A DNA stretch of 64,000 nt from Tetraselmis striata. Lineage: Eukaryota > Chlorophyta > Chlorodendrophyceae > Chlorodendrales > Chlorodendraceae. Of this stretch, positions 10,318 through 21,574 are shown piece by piece. Below the pieces are notes generated by a model. It was not told the DNA's origin and did no database searches. It was given only the letters and a program-made list of their open reading frames with translations. Numbering within the stretch: position 1 is the first letter of the stretch; each line of letters opens with the position of its first letter. The position numbers and the translations under genes were made by a program. The stretch lies in NCBI GenBank assembly GCA_006384855.1, contig VCJN01003216.1, positions 1 to 64,000 of the forward strand, given 5' to 3'.

Positions 10318-11122
10318 ACCCCACCTTCCATACACACACACACTCGCGCACACACAACTGCGTCCGGCTAGGAATAGCATCCAGGAAGGTGCGTGCACAT
10401 ATGCCCAAGCCGGTCAAGCTACGCCCGGAGAGAGCATGTCAGCCTGAGGCATGCGTACCATGGTAATAACTTGCCGAAGCAATTTCTCACGGGTGGTGAG
10501 GGCTTCAGCGAGCTCCGGATCTTCCGGTGGAGTTGGCGCGGATGGGCGCATTCCGCTATTTTCCTGAACCGCGTCATCCGGGGTGGTTCTTCCAGGCGAG
10601 GTCTCGGGTGCCTGCAGGTAGGGCTCTCTTGCTTCCCTTCCAGCCTGGCCAACAGAGGAGCTGCTGGCATGCTTCTCTGGCACGCTCTTGACGGGTGAGA
10701 CGTTCCGCGCTTGAGCCTGCACAGCATGATGTGTGAAAGTCAGCGCCACATGTGTCGATAGACACAGTCCCTGCACACAGCACGCGACGCAAAGCAGCTG
10801 CATGGCGTGCGGACATCGACTCGAAATAACAGTATGCCTTCATGCGGACAGTCTCTGCTGGCAGTGAGCATATGGGTGCGCAGGCCCCATAACATGCCGC
10901 AAATTGACACTCGCGTGTGCACACTTGGCGGCCACCTGCCTGCACGCCGCTTACCCTCGCGCGAGGTGTTGCGCAATGCAGTACTCCACTGGGCAAGGAA
11001 AGCCTGCGGCATGCACCCGGCCTGGCCGGGATGTCCGCGACTGCACCCAGAGGATGACCACCGCGCGCGTGGCGCATGCAGCCACCTTGCGACAGAGGAA
11101 GGGGCAGAGCTGCCGGCGCCAT
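9189..11122 (-). CDS. GNAT-family N-acetyltransferase, probably plastid-targeted, about five exons
   Basis: Supported exons in transcript order are 11122-10955, 10716-10459, 10257 to about 9787, 9639-9509 and 9312-9189. With those borders the phases join to 1152 nt (383 residues, TAA). The acetyl-CoA binding motif is the core of exon 4: NMAIDPSYRRQGFGTKLLD (RxxGxG type). Exon 5 gives LADEDAQALYLSAGYEIL and a basic end RRHLMRKKL. Exon 3 carries WVAQTQDILTSAFSDAMGY and LKEHMQLPPLAVVLMAVLE, typical of algal and plant chloroplast GNATs, then a long low-complexity insertion. The donor of exon 3 (CAA|GTCCAC) is weak, and a short exon between 9690 and 9730 (VRSTPTNSARLLT) may be missing. Introns carry C/G homopolymers of 17, 23 and 34 nt. 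The substrate cannot be inferred. Confidence 0.8.
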
Positions 11123-11332
11123 GGCTTGCCTGCCTACTTGTTCGCGTTTCTGGCTGGTGTTGGCTCGTCACCCCAAGTCGCGCCCTGGCTGGACAGTCTC
11201 CTGCTGCCGGCAGGGCGTAGAAGTGAGGCGGAGGCGGGAGTGAGAGGTTATTTTGGTTACACGGCCGGCGGCGTCGGGGCGGAGGCGGGCAGTCCCCGTA
11301 TACCAGGCTTTTCTTGATGATATTTAACTAAC

Positions 11333-11467
11333 AATGCTTTTATAGTAGTTACCGGTGGATTTTGTACTGGCCTTTTTTCAATTAACACCAGTAGCGACGG
11401 AAGCGGTACTTGTGTGAATTACAAAAAGGCCAGTAACGAATCCACCGACCGCTAAAAGCAGTAGTAG
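11333..11467. repeat. Fold-back (MITE-like) element
   Basis: The left arm (TGCTTTTATAGTAGTTACCGGTGGA, then TACTGGCCTTTTTTCAATTAACAC) is mirrored on the right (GTGAATTACAAAAAGGCCAGTA, then TCCACCG and CTAAAAGCA) as an imperfect inverted repeat, with about 20 nt between the arms. No coding content. It sits directly beyond the 3' end of RT-X copy 2. Confidence 0.55.
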
Positions 11468-11497
11468 AAGATCAAATGATGAATGAAAGCAAGCCGC

Positions 11498-11980
11498 CTA
11501 AAAGCGGCCCGCAACCCGCACGAGGCGGGATGGATGAGTGATGCGCGCACGGTTCAGAGTCCGGGCCACACGTGCACGTGTGTACCAGGGTGATCCCCGG
11601 ACGTGCTTCGCAGCTTCGGCGATGGGATGCCGGACGAATATGCGCCGTCTGATGATGCATCGAGCACGCTCTTGAGCCGCCACCAAGCTCAGGGCCCCGA
11701 AAAAATCTCTTGCGAGTAAGGCCTCTTGGTGAGCACTTGGGCGGTGTTGCACCGAGTGCGCCGCGATGAGAGGGCATCCCGATCCGCGGCCAGGCATGCG
11801 ACACCGCGCACAGTGCGGCGCACCCCTTGCTCACCTGCTCACCCACTGCACCGAAGACCATGTCCGTAGGTGTACTCCGACATATCCAGGATGTCTCGAG
11901 GATGGCCCGGCTTTCTCGGCTCCGTGTTGTGCCACGCCGCATCCCGCACTGCCAAATTCCGTTGTATGTCGCCCAGCAGG
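11498..11980 (-). pseudogene. RT-X copy 2, 3'-terminal coding fragment
   Basis: The fragment matches the last part of the copy-1 reading frame (for example the region around 1690-1860) and then continues beyond AHQE into ALLARDFFGALSLVAAQERARC, ending ...RVAGRF at a stop near 11498. It shows what the LTR removed from copy 1. It is frameshifted inside. The remainder of this copy resumes at 27528 because the Dualen-like LINE inserted at CGCCCAGCAGG. Confidence 0.75.
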
Positions 11981-12008
11981 AACACTCTCTACTCTCCCTC
12001 ACAGACTG

Positions 12009-13404
12009 ATTACATGTGCTAGCTGCAAAATTCAAGAAATCCATGCAGAAATCCAGAAGAAAATCCAGCTACGGGCCACATGAGGCAGGAACCGCCATTA
12101 CAGCCACCGATCAGGCATCGCCACCAGCCAGCCGCCGCTCCACGCAGTAGGGGCGCTCTCGCCAGCACACAATCCCGGGCCACTCCAATAGCGGCACTAG
12201 GCCGAATGTGATGTGAAGGCGCCCACAGGAAAGGGGCTTCGAAGTAGAGGTCTCGCAGCAAGGAGCGAAAGTGGGGGGGGGTCCAACCCAGAACGGGGCG
12301 CCACGGGCGTGCAACAGACCCAGCGCCAAATCAGCCGCCAGCTCGGTCGCGTCCCCTTCCGCCAAACGTAGAACGCCTTCCACAGCACAACATTCCGGGC
12401 CACTCCAATAGCGGCACTAGGCCGAATGTGATGTGGAGGCGCCAACATGACAGAAAGGGAGAGAGTGCTCGACGAGTAGGGAATGGAGAGCCGGCCGGGC
12501 CAGCAACGACGTGAGACGCCGGTGTCCAGCCCGCGTTGTTCCGCCCAGCGCCAGATCCGCCGCCGGCTCGGTCGCGTCCCCTTCCGCCAAACGTAGAACT
12601 TCCTTCCCACCACAACATCCCGGGCCACTCCAATAGCGGCACCAGGCCGAATGTGATGTGGAGGCGCCGACAGGACAGGAAGAGAGAGGGTGCTCAAAGA
12701 ACCGCGAACGGGGACTTGACCGGACCAGCAACGACGTGAGACGCCGGTGTCCAGCCCGCGTTGTTCCGCCTTGCGCCAGATCCGCCGCCAGCTCGGCCGC
12801 GTCCCCTTCCGCCGAACGTAGAACTCCCTTCCCACCACAACATCCCGGGCCACTCCAATAGCGGCACTAGGCCGAATGTGATGTGGAGGCGCCGACAGGA
12901 CAGGAAGGGAGAGGGTGCTCAAAGAACAGCGAACGGGGACTTGACCGGACCAGCAACGACGTGAGACGCCGGTGTCCAGCCCGCGTTGTTCCGCCTTGCG
13001 CCAGATCCGCCGCCAGCTCGGCCGCGTCCCCTTCCGCCGAGCGTAGAACTCCCTTCCCACCACAACATCCCGGGCCACTCCAATAGCGGCACTAGGCCGA
13101 ATGTGATGTGGAGGCGCCGACAGGACAGGAAGGGAGAGGGTGCTCAAAGAACAGCGAACGGGGACTTGACCGGACCAGCAACGACGTGAGACGCCGGTGT
13201 CCAGCTCACACTGCTCCTCCGCGGCAGTGGCAGCACGGGCGGGGCCAAGGCTACCAAGGCGCCACCCGTGCACCATCCCCGCCCCCATCCCCAGCCGGGG
13301 ATGGAGGCGGAGGAAGGGCCCGCGATTTCGAGGCCCGAGGACGGTCGTCGGGCCCGCCCAGGCGGTGGGTGGGTGGGTTGATGGACGTGGGTGAGTGGGT
13401 GGGT
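12009..13404 (-). mobile_element. Retroposon made of 225-bp tandem units, copy 1 (minus strand)
   Basis: About four and a half units of 225 bp (period visible between 12620, 12845 and 13070) are flanked by the 10-bp direct repeat TCACAGACTG at 11999-12008 and 13405-13414. The 3' end in element orientation is TAGCACATGTAAT, close to the TAGCTCATGTAAT of the second copy at 61143-62314. Because 225 is a multiple of three, one frame stays open through all units and encodes 75-residue repeats containing LSLPVLSAPPHHIRPSAAIG and KGTRPSWRRIW. No known domain is recognised in it. It is nested in the 5' part of the LINE. Confidence 0.8.
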
Positions 13405-13414
13405 TCACAGACTG

Positions 13415-14035
13415 GTACTGGTACGTACAGTTGCACACAAAACGAGTATTTTTGAGTAAGAAAAAGGACCAACACTCCGCGATCCCCAGAGGAGGGGGGG
13501 CTGCGTGCACCCCCTCACCCCCAGGCCGCACGACTCCTGCGGGATGTCGACGCCAACCACTGCCCCACCTCCCCACGGAGACGGTGGCTCGGTTGATCCA
13601 CGCCCAAAGCGCCCGCGGGCTGCTCGGCGTGGACTGGAAACTCTGATCCGGCTAGTCGCTGCGGCGACAGACAGCCGAACTCGTAATTTAAAACACCGCG
13701 ACGACCCGCGACACCCGCGCGCGGAACAATACTCACATACAGTACACACACAAAAAGAACGCGCAGCAGCGGAAAGACGCCTCGATCCGGCCGACGACCA
13801 CCCTGCGAGTCGCCCCGCGGATGAGCCACACCCGCCGCCGCCGCCGCCGCCACCACATTACCGGCACCACGCCGCGCCTAAAGCCATGGACATGCGCCGC
13901 GACCGCTCTCGCTTCGGTGCCCGCCGGGGCATAGCTATTCGATCAGGGGGCGAACCCCTTCAAAAACTGGACGACCTCCCTATCAAAACCCCCTGAGCCG
14001 CCGCCGCTTCGGATCCCGGGATAAACAACCGCGCG
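13415..14035 (+). other. 5' region of the Dualen-like LINE
   Basis: This is sequence between the nested retroposon and ORF1. A plus-strand open frame at 13505-13996 (163 codons, rich in R, P and H) could be a small leading ORF, but nothing in it is recognised. Confidence 0.35.
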
Positions 14036-16647
14036 ATGTTCCGCGGCGCCCAGCTATCCAGCGCGGCGCCCGGACTTACCTACCGACCCAGACTCTCAGC
14101 TGCATCAGCAATCCCACACAACATCTTCGGCGCTGCCCACATCCTGACAACGGCCCCAGCGCTACAAGCCCCGCTGACTCTACCGTCCGGAGGGGGCCAC
14201 CTCGACTCGCTCCTCCTCGCAGATCAGTACAGCGATCCACACCCGCGGGCAGGCTACTACATTACGTATTCAGTATTGCCGACCGGCCCAAACCCTCAGC
14301 ATAACGCAGCGGAACAATACCGCCAGCTAGTGGCAGCGCATTTACTGGAGCGCGCAGCTAAGGGCTGCACACTCAGCTTGGGCACCCTGGACGCAGTGGA
14401 GATCGTTCCGCTAGGCACCCGCCCCTCACTCGTGTGGGACACAGCGCCGGCGCACCCCCCATCGATCCCTTCCAGACTCGCACGCACTGGCTATCACTAC
14501 GCAGAAATACGTGTGAAAGCCGGCAGTCATGTAGACACACTCCTCGCCTCCCTAGCCGATGGCACCCGGGTGTGGCTGCCCATGACCCGACACTGCTACC
14601 CCATGCCGCACGTATCGGACGACACACAGCTGGAAGCAATATTGCGCACACAGATCCCAGTTTTCGCGCGTAGGCCGCTGCCGCCAGCAGGCACCGCACG
14701 CACAGCACGCGACACTCAGGTCGCCAGCGCGGCATTCGAGGGCCTCTCAGCTCCGGAGGCTGTCCACCTGCTCAGCGAGGCCCTCCTTGCCACGCTTGTG
14801 CAAGAACTCAGCCGCCCTGAACACAACAACGCACTAGCCAGAGCGGCAAAAGCCTCGGACCTGCCGGAGGCTGTGGCGGCACTAATTGATCTAGCCGACG
14901 CCCTTCAGCCCCTCGGACAAGTTAGGACGACAAAAGCCACCCCCGCACAACCCCTCTCCCTCTCCTTTACCACCCCCATCCTCCCCCACAACCCCATAGA
15001 CAGGCAGACGGCCTCAGTACCGATTATTCTGCAGCACCCCCAACAACCAGCCTTCACCATCACCGTCACAGTCCGCCCCCCTCCCGTGCTCACAGAAACA
15101 ACCCCCGGAGAATGGGAGGCACAGCGGCACCTGGCCCTGCAAATCGGCATCCTCATCCAATCCCGGTCCCTCCTCACTCTCCCATGCCCAAACACATACA
15201 CAGGCGTCCTCCCGGACCACCACTGGCTGCCTAAAATACTTCATAAAATCACAAACAGACTGCAATACAACCATCCTGCCTACGCCCCCACTCCCACTCT
15301 CCAACCCGGCCCACTACTCTCGTTCCCAGACGGTACATGGTTCCGCGCAGGCCAAGCAACCCGCCTCACATCAGCCATGAAAACCTCAATTATCATCTAA
15401 GTTTCCTCGGAGCTCTACAGTATTCTGGTAGCGGCGTCCCACGAACCCTGGACAGTCCCCTCGCCCACACCTACCCGCATAGAGGCGACATGCTGCACGC
15501 CCATGCAGACATCACGGTCAACCCCTACCGCAAATCAATGTTGAGGGGGCACTACACTGATGCCCTCACCCAGTATGCCAATGCCCACATCCCGCCCCAC
15601 ACGGACCCCCACCCCCTTCCTCCCTACCGCCTCACCAAGAACCGCGCCCCCCCCGAGACAATTGCAGACACTATACCCATGGGTTGCACACCTTATCGCC
15701 CACGACATCCCATCCCAATGGCAGCTCCCTCCCAATCAACCCGACAGCCAAGCCCAACCCCAGAACCCTTACAACCCAAACCCCGTCGACCATACCTCTA
15801 TCATCAACCCGACCAACCCAGGAACCCACACCAACCCCTCCCACCAAGACCCACACCCAAACCCCCCATCATCGGCAGCTGCAGCCCTGAGCGGCGCCAC
15901 ATCCCCTGCCTCCAGCCGCCAAAGAGAGGGCACCCCGCCACTCCCTCGCAGCCTGCAAACCGCCTTCGCATCCCAAGCAATCCCCTCATCCCTGTGGAGC
16001 CGGCAGCGAACGCCGCCCAACCCCCGACACACCCCCTCGACACAGCCCTCACACCCGCGCAGCCAGCAGCGGCCACCGCAACAAAGTACACAGAGATGGA
16101 CAACGGCCCTAGTAGCCCTCAGGGCAGCACCATGAACGCCCCACAACAGCCGCACCCGGATCCCCATGCAGTGCCGCCGGAGGGCGATACCAGTCAGCAA
16201 ACCACTAACCAGCCCAACGACGGGGGCGAGCAGATGGACGCAGACTATCCCACCCTAGCGCAGGCCGCCCGCCTTAGCATGTTGGCTAAGGGCAAGGAAG
16301 ATGTGGCACCCCATCGCACAATGACATGTCAGACAAGCGTCCGCACAACCCCTGGCAAAGGGTCAGCGAAGCACGCAATTCTCGCACTCAGACCAACCAC
16401 CAAATCCACATCAACAGGAGGCGGGGGCATCAGCAAGAAATCAAAATCTGCCTCCACACCCATTGTTGATCTCCGCCATCAAACACCACTGCGCACTGGC
16501 CTCCGGTCTAGCGCTAGACTAGCGGCCAGCAGGGAGACAACATCCGCAGCAGACGGCTCACTCCTCCTCCCATCCCACATGACGGCCTCCCCCTCTGAGG
16601 CGGCATCCACAGGCCACAACCAGGCTGCCCCACTTGCCGATGAATAG
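14036..16647 (+). pseudogene. ORF1-like protein of the Dualen-like LINE (frameshifted)
   Basis: An ATG at 14036 opens a 454-codon frame. Near 15380 the natural continuation shifts frame (LSFLGALQYSGSGVPRTLD), and near 15650 it appears to shift again (QTLYPWVAHLIAHDIPSQWQ). The final part to 16647 is rich in P, T and S with an acidic patch (GGEQMDADYP) and basic stretches (GISKKSKSAS). An N-terminal helical part contains AEQYRQLVAAHLLERA and SAPEAVHLLSEALLATLVQE. The layout resembles LINE ORF1 proteins that bind RNA, but no RRM or zinc knuckle is visible. The function is inferred only from position. Confidence 0.55.
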
Positions 16648-18529
16648 TAACCCCCTGGCCCCCTTCCCTCGTCCTCTCTTATGTAATCATTCAGTCCCGT
16701 TCCCCTCCCAAAACGCCAATCGACCTTGCCCCCGAACACTGCCCAGTGACCCAAGCGCCGCCAACAACACCCCCTGCCCAATGAACACATGCCATCCACC
16801 ATGGTCCAGCTGGTGCCACCTTCTTAACTATGAGGCAGATCCTAGCGAGCTTACGCAAATCGCATAACTGCCACCTGCAGCCCCCGTCACCACCCCAGCG
16901 GGGGTGTTCATTGTAGACGAATTGCAAGCATTCTACCCGGGTCAGTACCAATACTCCACAACACTGGGCCACATACATACCCTATGGACAATCGCTGCGC
17001 AGGCCGCATGACACTCTATTTGGAATCTATCGCCGGATATACTACAAACCCAGCGATATCACCCCGCCGGGCTTCCATCACAGTGGACGCGCCGGGATCA
17101 CTTCCCCCCCGGCACTGGTCCAACTACCGACACCCACAGAATCCTTATTCCGGTAAGACCATAACCACTTCGGCGTAATATCCCTCACCGCCACGGCTTG
17201 GACATGGTTGGACCCCCTCCACACCCCTCCCCCACCATGACCTCTCCCCACAATACGCAAAATGATCCAAAACTTTCACCGATGGCAAAATACCCCATGC
17301 CCCCCCCTTCCTAGTCGGTTGACTATCTGCCTCCCCCCCCCGTCAAACAGATGGGTACTCCCCGTGGTCATGTGCCACCCAGTGCCTAATGATAATCTCC
17401 GCTCTCATGACCGACGTCCCACCAGCCACAATAAGGTACCACCCGCGAACAAATGTCTACGCCATGCACAAAACCATGTGGCGCTGGGCTACACAAGGAG
17501 CAGCGCTCCCCTCGTGGCGGTACCATCGGGAACACGGAACCCGCCCACCTGCACCTAGCGGCGGCCCGCGGTCACATGCCCGGACCGCCGTAATTCCAAC
17601 CTCACCAACCCGGACCAGCCACCACTCGACCGAACAAACGACCCCTGGTGCCCGCTCCCACATCCTCCTCACTAGGCGACTCGGAAGCAACGGCCACACG
17701 AAACCGTCCCACGCCCCTTCCAACCCAAATTCCAGTCCGTGCCTCGAAAGCTCCGAAACCCTCCGCGCACCCTTCCCCCACAGTTGCCCACCCTCGACCA
17801 CACATGTCAGCCCCCGCCCGTGTACGCCGCCCGAACAAACGCCTCCTTGACCCCACAACCACAGTAAACCCGCCCCCTCACACGAGAGCCCTGCCCCACA
17901 CCTCCAACTCGCAACCGCAGCCCTCACACCCCCGTGACGGCCCCTCCGTCCCGCCGGGGTCCGCACGTCGGCCCATCGCACACCACAAAAGCAACACACG
18001 GCCCGCGGCTCCCGCCTCGGTCCGCCAAAGGATGAAAAATCGAGCCGCCGCAGAATCCACGCCCGCCCCCTCCGGAACCGGAACGCAACCGACCAATACC
18101 CCACCCGTGCTGACCTCAGCCCGCTCCGGGCCATGCTAACCTTGAGAGAGCAAGCCGCAGCTAAGTCCCACATCCTTGACCTCCAATTCCACCCGACGGC
18201 TACCACCAGGTCCCACCGCCGCTATACCACCCACGCCCCCGCCTCGGACTCGGTAAATGCCCTCACATGCCCATCTTTACTCCGACTCATGGCCGTTTTG
18301 GCCCCCACTCTCAGCGGAGCACTGTGCAAGACGTCCAAGACACTCCGCGCGAAGACCATAGAACGCAGAGACAGATTACACCTCAAAGCTAGATTTCGCC
18401 CACACGCTACCGAGCCGATACCTGAATGGCACCGCCTGCCTATCTACCCGCCCCAGGTCCCGCCACCCTCCAACCCAACCGACCCCGACTCCGGACTACC
18501 ATCCACTCCCCGCCTCCCCCCCACATCAT
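16648..18529 (+). other. LINE interior with fragmented proline-rich frames
   Basis: Open frames at 17389-17850, 17648-18139 and 18133-18648 overlap and are rich in P, T, S and R. They probably derive from the linker or N-terminus of ORF2. The stretch 16650-17260 shows nothing recognisable. Confidence 0.35.
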
Positions 18530-21120
18530 TATGCGCATCCCACACCCCCTCGACCCCCCGGCGACCCTCACAACCTTCAACCTCAGAGGCTCAAAATTCA
18601 CCCTCTATGACGTGCACACATATCTACTCACGGACTACCCGGACATAATGATACTCACAGAAACAAAACGTCCGAACCTCGGCAGAGATTGGCGCCTCCT
18701 CCTTCCATGATACAAAATATTCATGGGACCATGCCTCGTCTCGCAGGAAGGCCATAGGACGGCAGGACTCATGATAGCGGTCCGCAAAGGTGCCTACGCC
18801 AGCACGGAGGCGCTTTCAATCCCGGCCCACCTTACCCCATACGTCCGTGTCCTTCGCCTAACTGCCACAAACAACCGGACCACATACTTGACGGGCACCT
18901 ACCTCCCGCAGCTCCGCACAACGCCCGAGAAATCCACTACGATGAAGTAATCCGTTACATCGTCTCCACCAACGAGACTGCCACGAAGGCTGGCTCCCCA
19001 CACGTCGTAGGAGGAGACTTCCAACTCCCGATCACAGCCACGCACCCCAACAAAAAACATATACAGCCCCTATGACGACCACCTCTGCGCCATCTCCCTC
19101 GGCAAAGAAGACGAGGAGTTCGCGGACACACTGCGCCTGGCAGTGGCCCTCACCTCACATGTCGCACTACTGCGGGCGATACGCCTCCGCACCATCGTCA
19201 TCTACCTCACGGAGTCCGAGTTCGACCCCTCGGAGCTGCTCATCCACCCCTTCAGCCAGACGATCCGCGAGGCGGGAGAACTGGGTGGCAACACTGGCCA
19301 CAACCAGATCCGACGCGATGCGATAGGCCTACGTAAGAAGGTCCGGAAGACCGCCCCCGCGTCCCTCGCCCTACGAGCCACCGGATGCCCAATCTACACC
19401 CTCACCCTACAGCTGACCGCCCACCACCACAGCATCATTGGTGGCACCCGCAGCACCGACAGAATTGAGCAGTGGCGCAAGACAGTGTCGACATCGTGCG
19501 GGAAGATCAAGGCCGCGCCAGCTCCGGCACCAGCCGAGAGGCGCCCTGCCGACACATCACCAGCCCCGCCACCGGCAGGCCCAATCGCACTACCTCTTCC
19601 AGCGACCCCAGCAGCCCAAACCGCACCCCTGGTCCGCGACGCTCCCCCCCCCCCAGGGTTCGAGCACGTCCCATCGAGGCGCGGAGCGGTTGCGGACGCA
19701 GTGGCAGCCATCGACCATCAAGGAGCTGCAACGGAGCGAGCCCCCGGAGCAGCCCCCCCAGCCCCTGCACCTACAGCCACAGCCCCAGCGGCAACTGCCA
19801 TGCCTGGAGCACAGGCGGACGACGAGGAGGAACTGGAACTCAACTACGAGGAGAACGACAGCGCCATGGAGGTGGACACCACTCAGGGCGCGGCAGCAGA
19901 GACACCAGGTCTGGCAGACATATCCCCCGATTCCCCCTAGCGCTCCACATACAGTGCACCTACCGCACATTCAGGGAGGGCACACCCAATGGCACCACTG
20001 AGAGACTAGCATAACTCCACCACCTCACCACAGCAGCCACGGAGCTGCTTGCACAGTCCTATCCTGCCAGTCAACCAACACTAGCCACCAACCTGGTCAG
20101 CCTCGCAGCAGAGACACACCAGCTACGCAACCCACAGCGCCTCTCCATGCAGCTGGAGCGCCACCCCAACCAACCCACCCCAGCCAGCAAGGGCAAGGCA
20201 GCCACAACAGCCAAACGTAAGAAGACGCAGCCCATGGGCCGCAGCCGCTCGGACGGCGCCACCCGCAACCGCAACAGGAGCAAGCCGCGCCTCTCTGGCG
20301 CCCACGGCTCAGACAACGAGTGGGAGACGGACGAGGAAGCAGCTCACCCGTCCAGCAGCTCACACCTGTAAGCTGTTGAGCGAGCCACTGAAGCACCACC
20401 CAAGCCAGCTGCCTCAAGATCACCGCCCACCACTAACCCTGTGCCCGGTGCAGCTCACACACCAACACACACCCTACACACAATGAACACACAAACCGAT
20501 TCTCACAACCGCCACAAACAACACCCACCCAATTCCATGCTGGAGGGCATCGCAGCCCCCACCAATCATACTAGCCGGCTCAGCGGTGCATAAATACTGA
20601 GCACCACATAGCTATTCCGGTCAGCCCCCTTCCCCCATCATACCTTGGTAGCTGTAGGCGGGACGCTTCGGCTGCCTAAGCTTGCATGCTGAGCTCTGGA
20701 TGGGATAGGCCTGACTTAGGTAGGGACAGCAGGGAGGCGTTGCTGTCTTAGCTAAAGCCCACTGGAAGGAGGAGGGGGTAGAAAACATTGGAGGATGGCC
20801 GGTAGCTTGAACTGTGATAACACTTCGTGTTCCCCACTATGGTTAGAGATAGCAGGTCCTGAGAACAACTCAGTCTGAGCGAGCGGATGCAGCAGACTAG
20901 ACATTGTAACAAATTTCAATTTCAATTTTTTTTAACAGCCCATGGCGGACGTCGGCATGATGCAATGGCACCACGAAGTGCCAACGTTCATTCTAGCGAA
21001 CACGCCCATCGGCCACTGGCTCATTGGGGGCGCGCCCCCGCCCCCCACCCGCCTCACAGCAGAAACCTTTGAACCGGACTTCTGTTGCGACCACAGAGGC
21101 CTGACAATCAGGCCTCCGGG
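18530..21120 (+). pseudogene. APE-type endonuclease domain of LINE ORF2 (interrupted)
   Basis: The domain begins with TLTTFNLRGSKFTLYDV, followed by DIMILTETK, the catalytic E region typical of LINE apurinic-like endonucleases. A TGA at 18708-18710 replaces the expected tryptophan codon in LLP-YKIF. After a frameshift near 18920 the frame gives VVGGDFQLPIT (the GDFN-type motif). A nested insertion at 19070-20934 interrupts it. On the far side the frame resumes to CCDHRGL at about 21090, the SDH-type motif. Removing the insert and one copy of ACAGCCC joins HPNKKHIQP to MADVGMMQW in frame. The domain would nick target DNA. Confidence 0.75.
19070..20934 (+). mobile_element. Non-autonomous LINE (family B), 5'-truncated copy nested in the Dualen-like LINE
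   Basis: It is flanked by the 7-bp direct repeat ACAGCCC at 19063-19069 and 20935-20941 and ends in a CAATTT-type tail with a T run. Its body matches, in reverse complement, the longer copy at 37345-40700. It holds the 3' part of the family's ORF1-like gene: 19143-19940, with PIYTLTLQLTAHHHSIIGGT, then an acidic part EEELELNYEENDSAMEVD, and after a break DNEWETDEEAAHPSSSS ending near 20371. No RT, endonuclease or RNase H motif was seen. The 3' UTR carries the hairpin AACACTTCGTGTT at 20819-20831. Confidence 0.85.
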
Positions 21121-21574
21121 CGCCCTTCTTCATCTTGAGCTGCCCGCGGCACCCCCGCCACTGGGACAGACCACACGCAAATATCAATTTACGCTCCCAA
21201 TAACCCCCGAGGCAGCAGCGGCGTACAAACATGGCACTGCCGAAACCGAACAACTCGCCCAACAATTCACGAAATCTTGGTCGGGAGCCTCAACGGAATT
21301 CACCACAACAGATATCGATGACATGGCGGCCGACCTCATGGCCCTCCTCAATCTACACCTCGAGCACGCAGCAACAATCTAGCCCACAAGGCCATCCCCG
21401 GACCCCTCCACCTCCCCTAAACCGCGCCTCCCCGGCGGACACCTCCCCATCTATCTCCCCATCAAACACAAACGCGTCATCCGGCACCTCCGCAGACTCA
21501 CCCGAGACGCGCGACGCCTCACGGCTCCGAAACCAGGCACCCCGGACGCCGTAATCAACGCAAGACGAGCTTCG

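Noticed and set aside
12197-13576. A 459-codon host gene on the minus strand
   Set aside because: The frame lies mostly inside a transposed 225-bp array bounded by a target duplication, and the proposed start lies outside that element.
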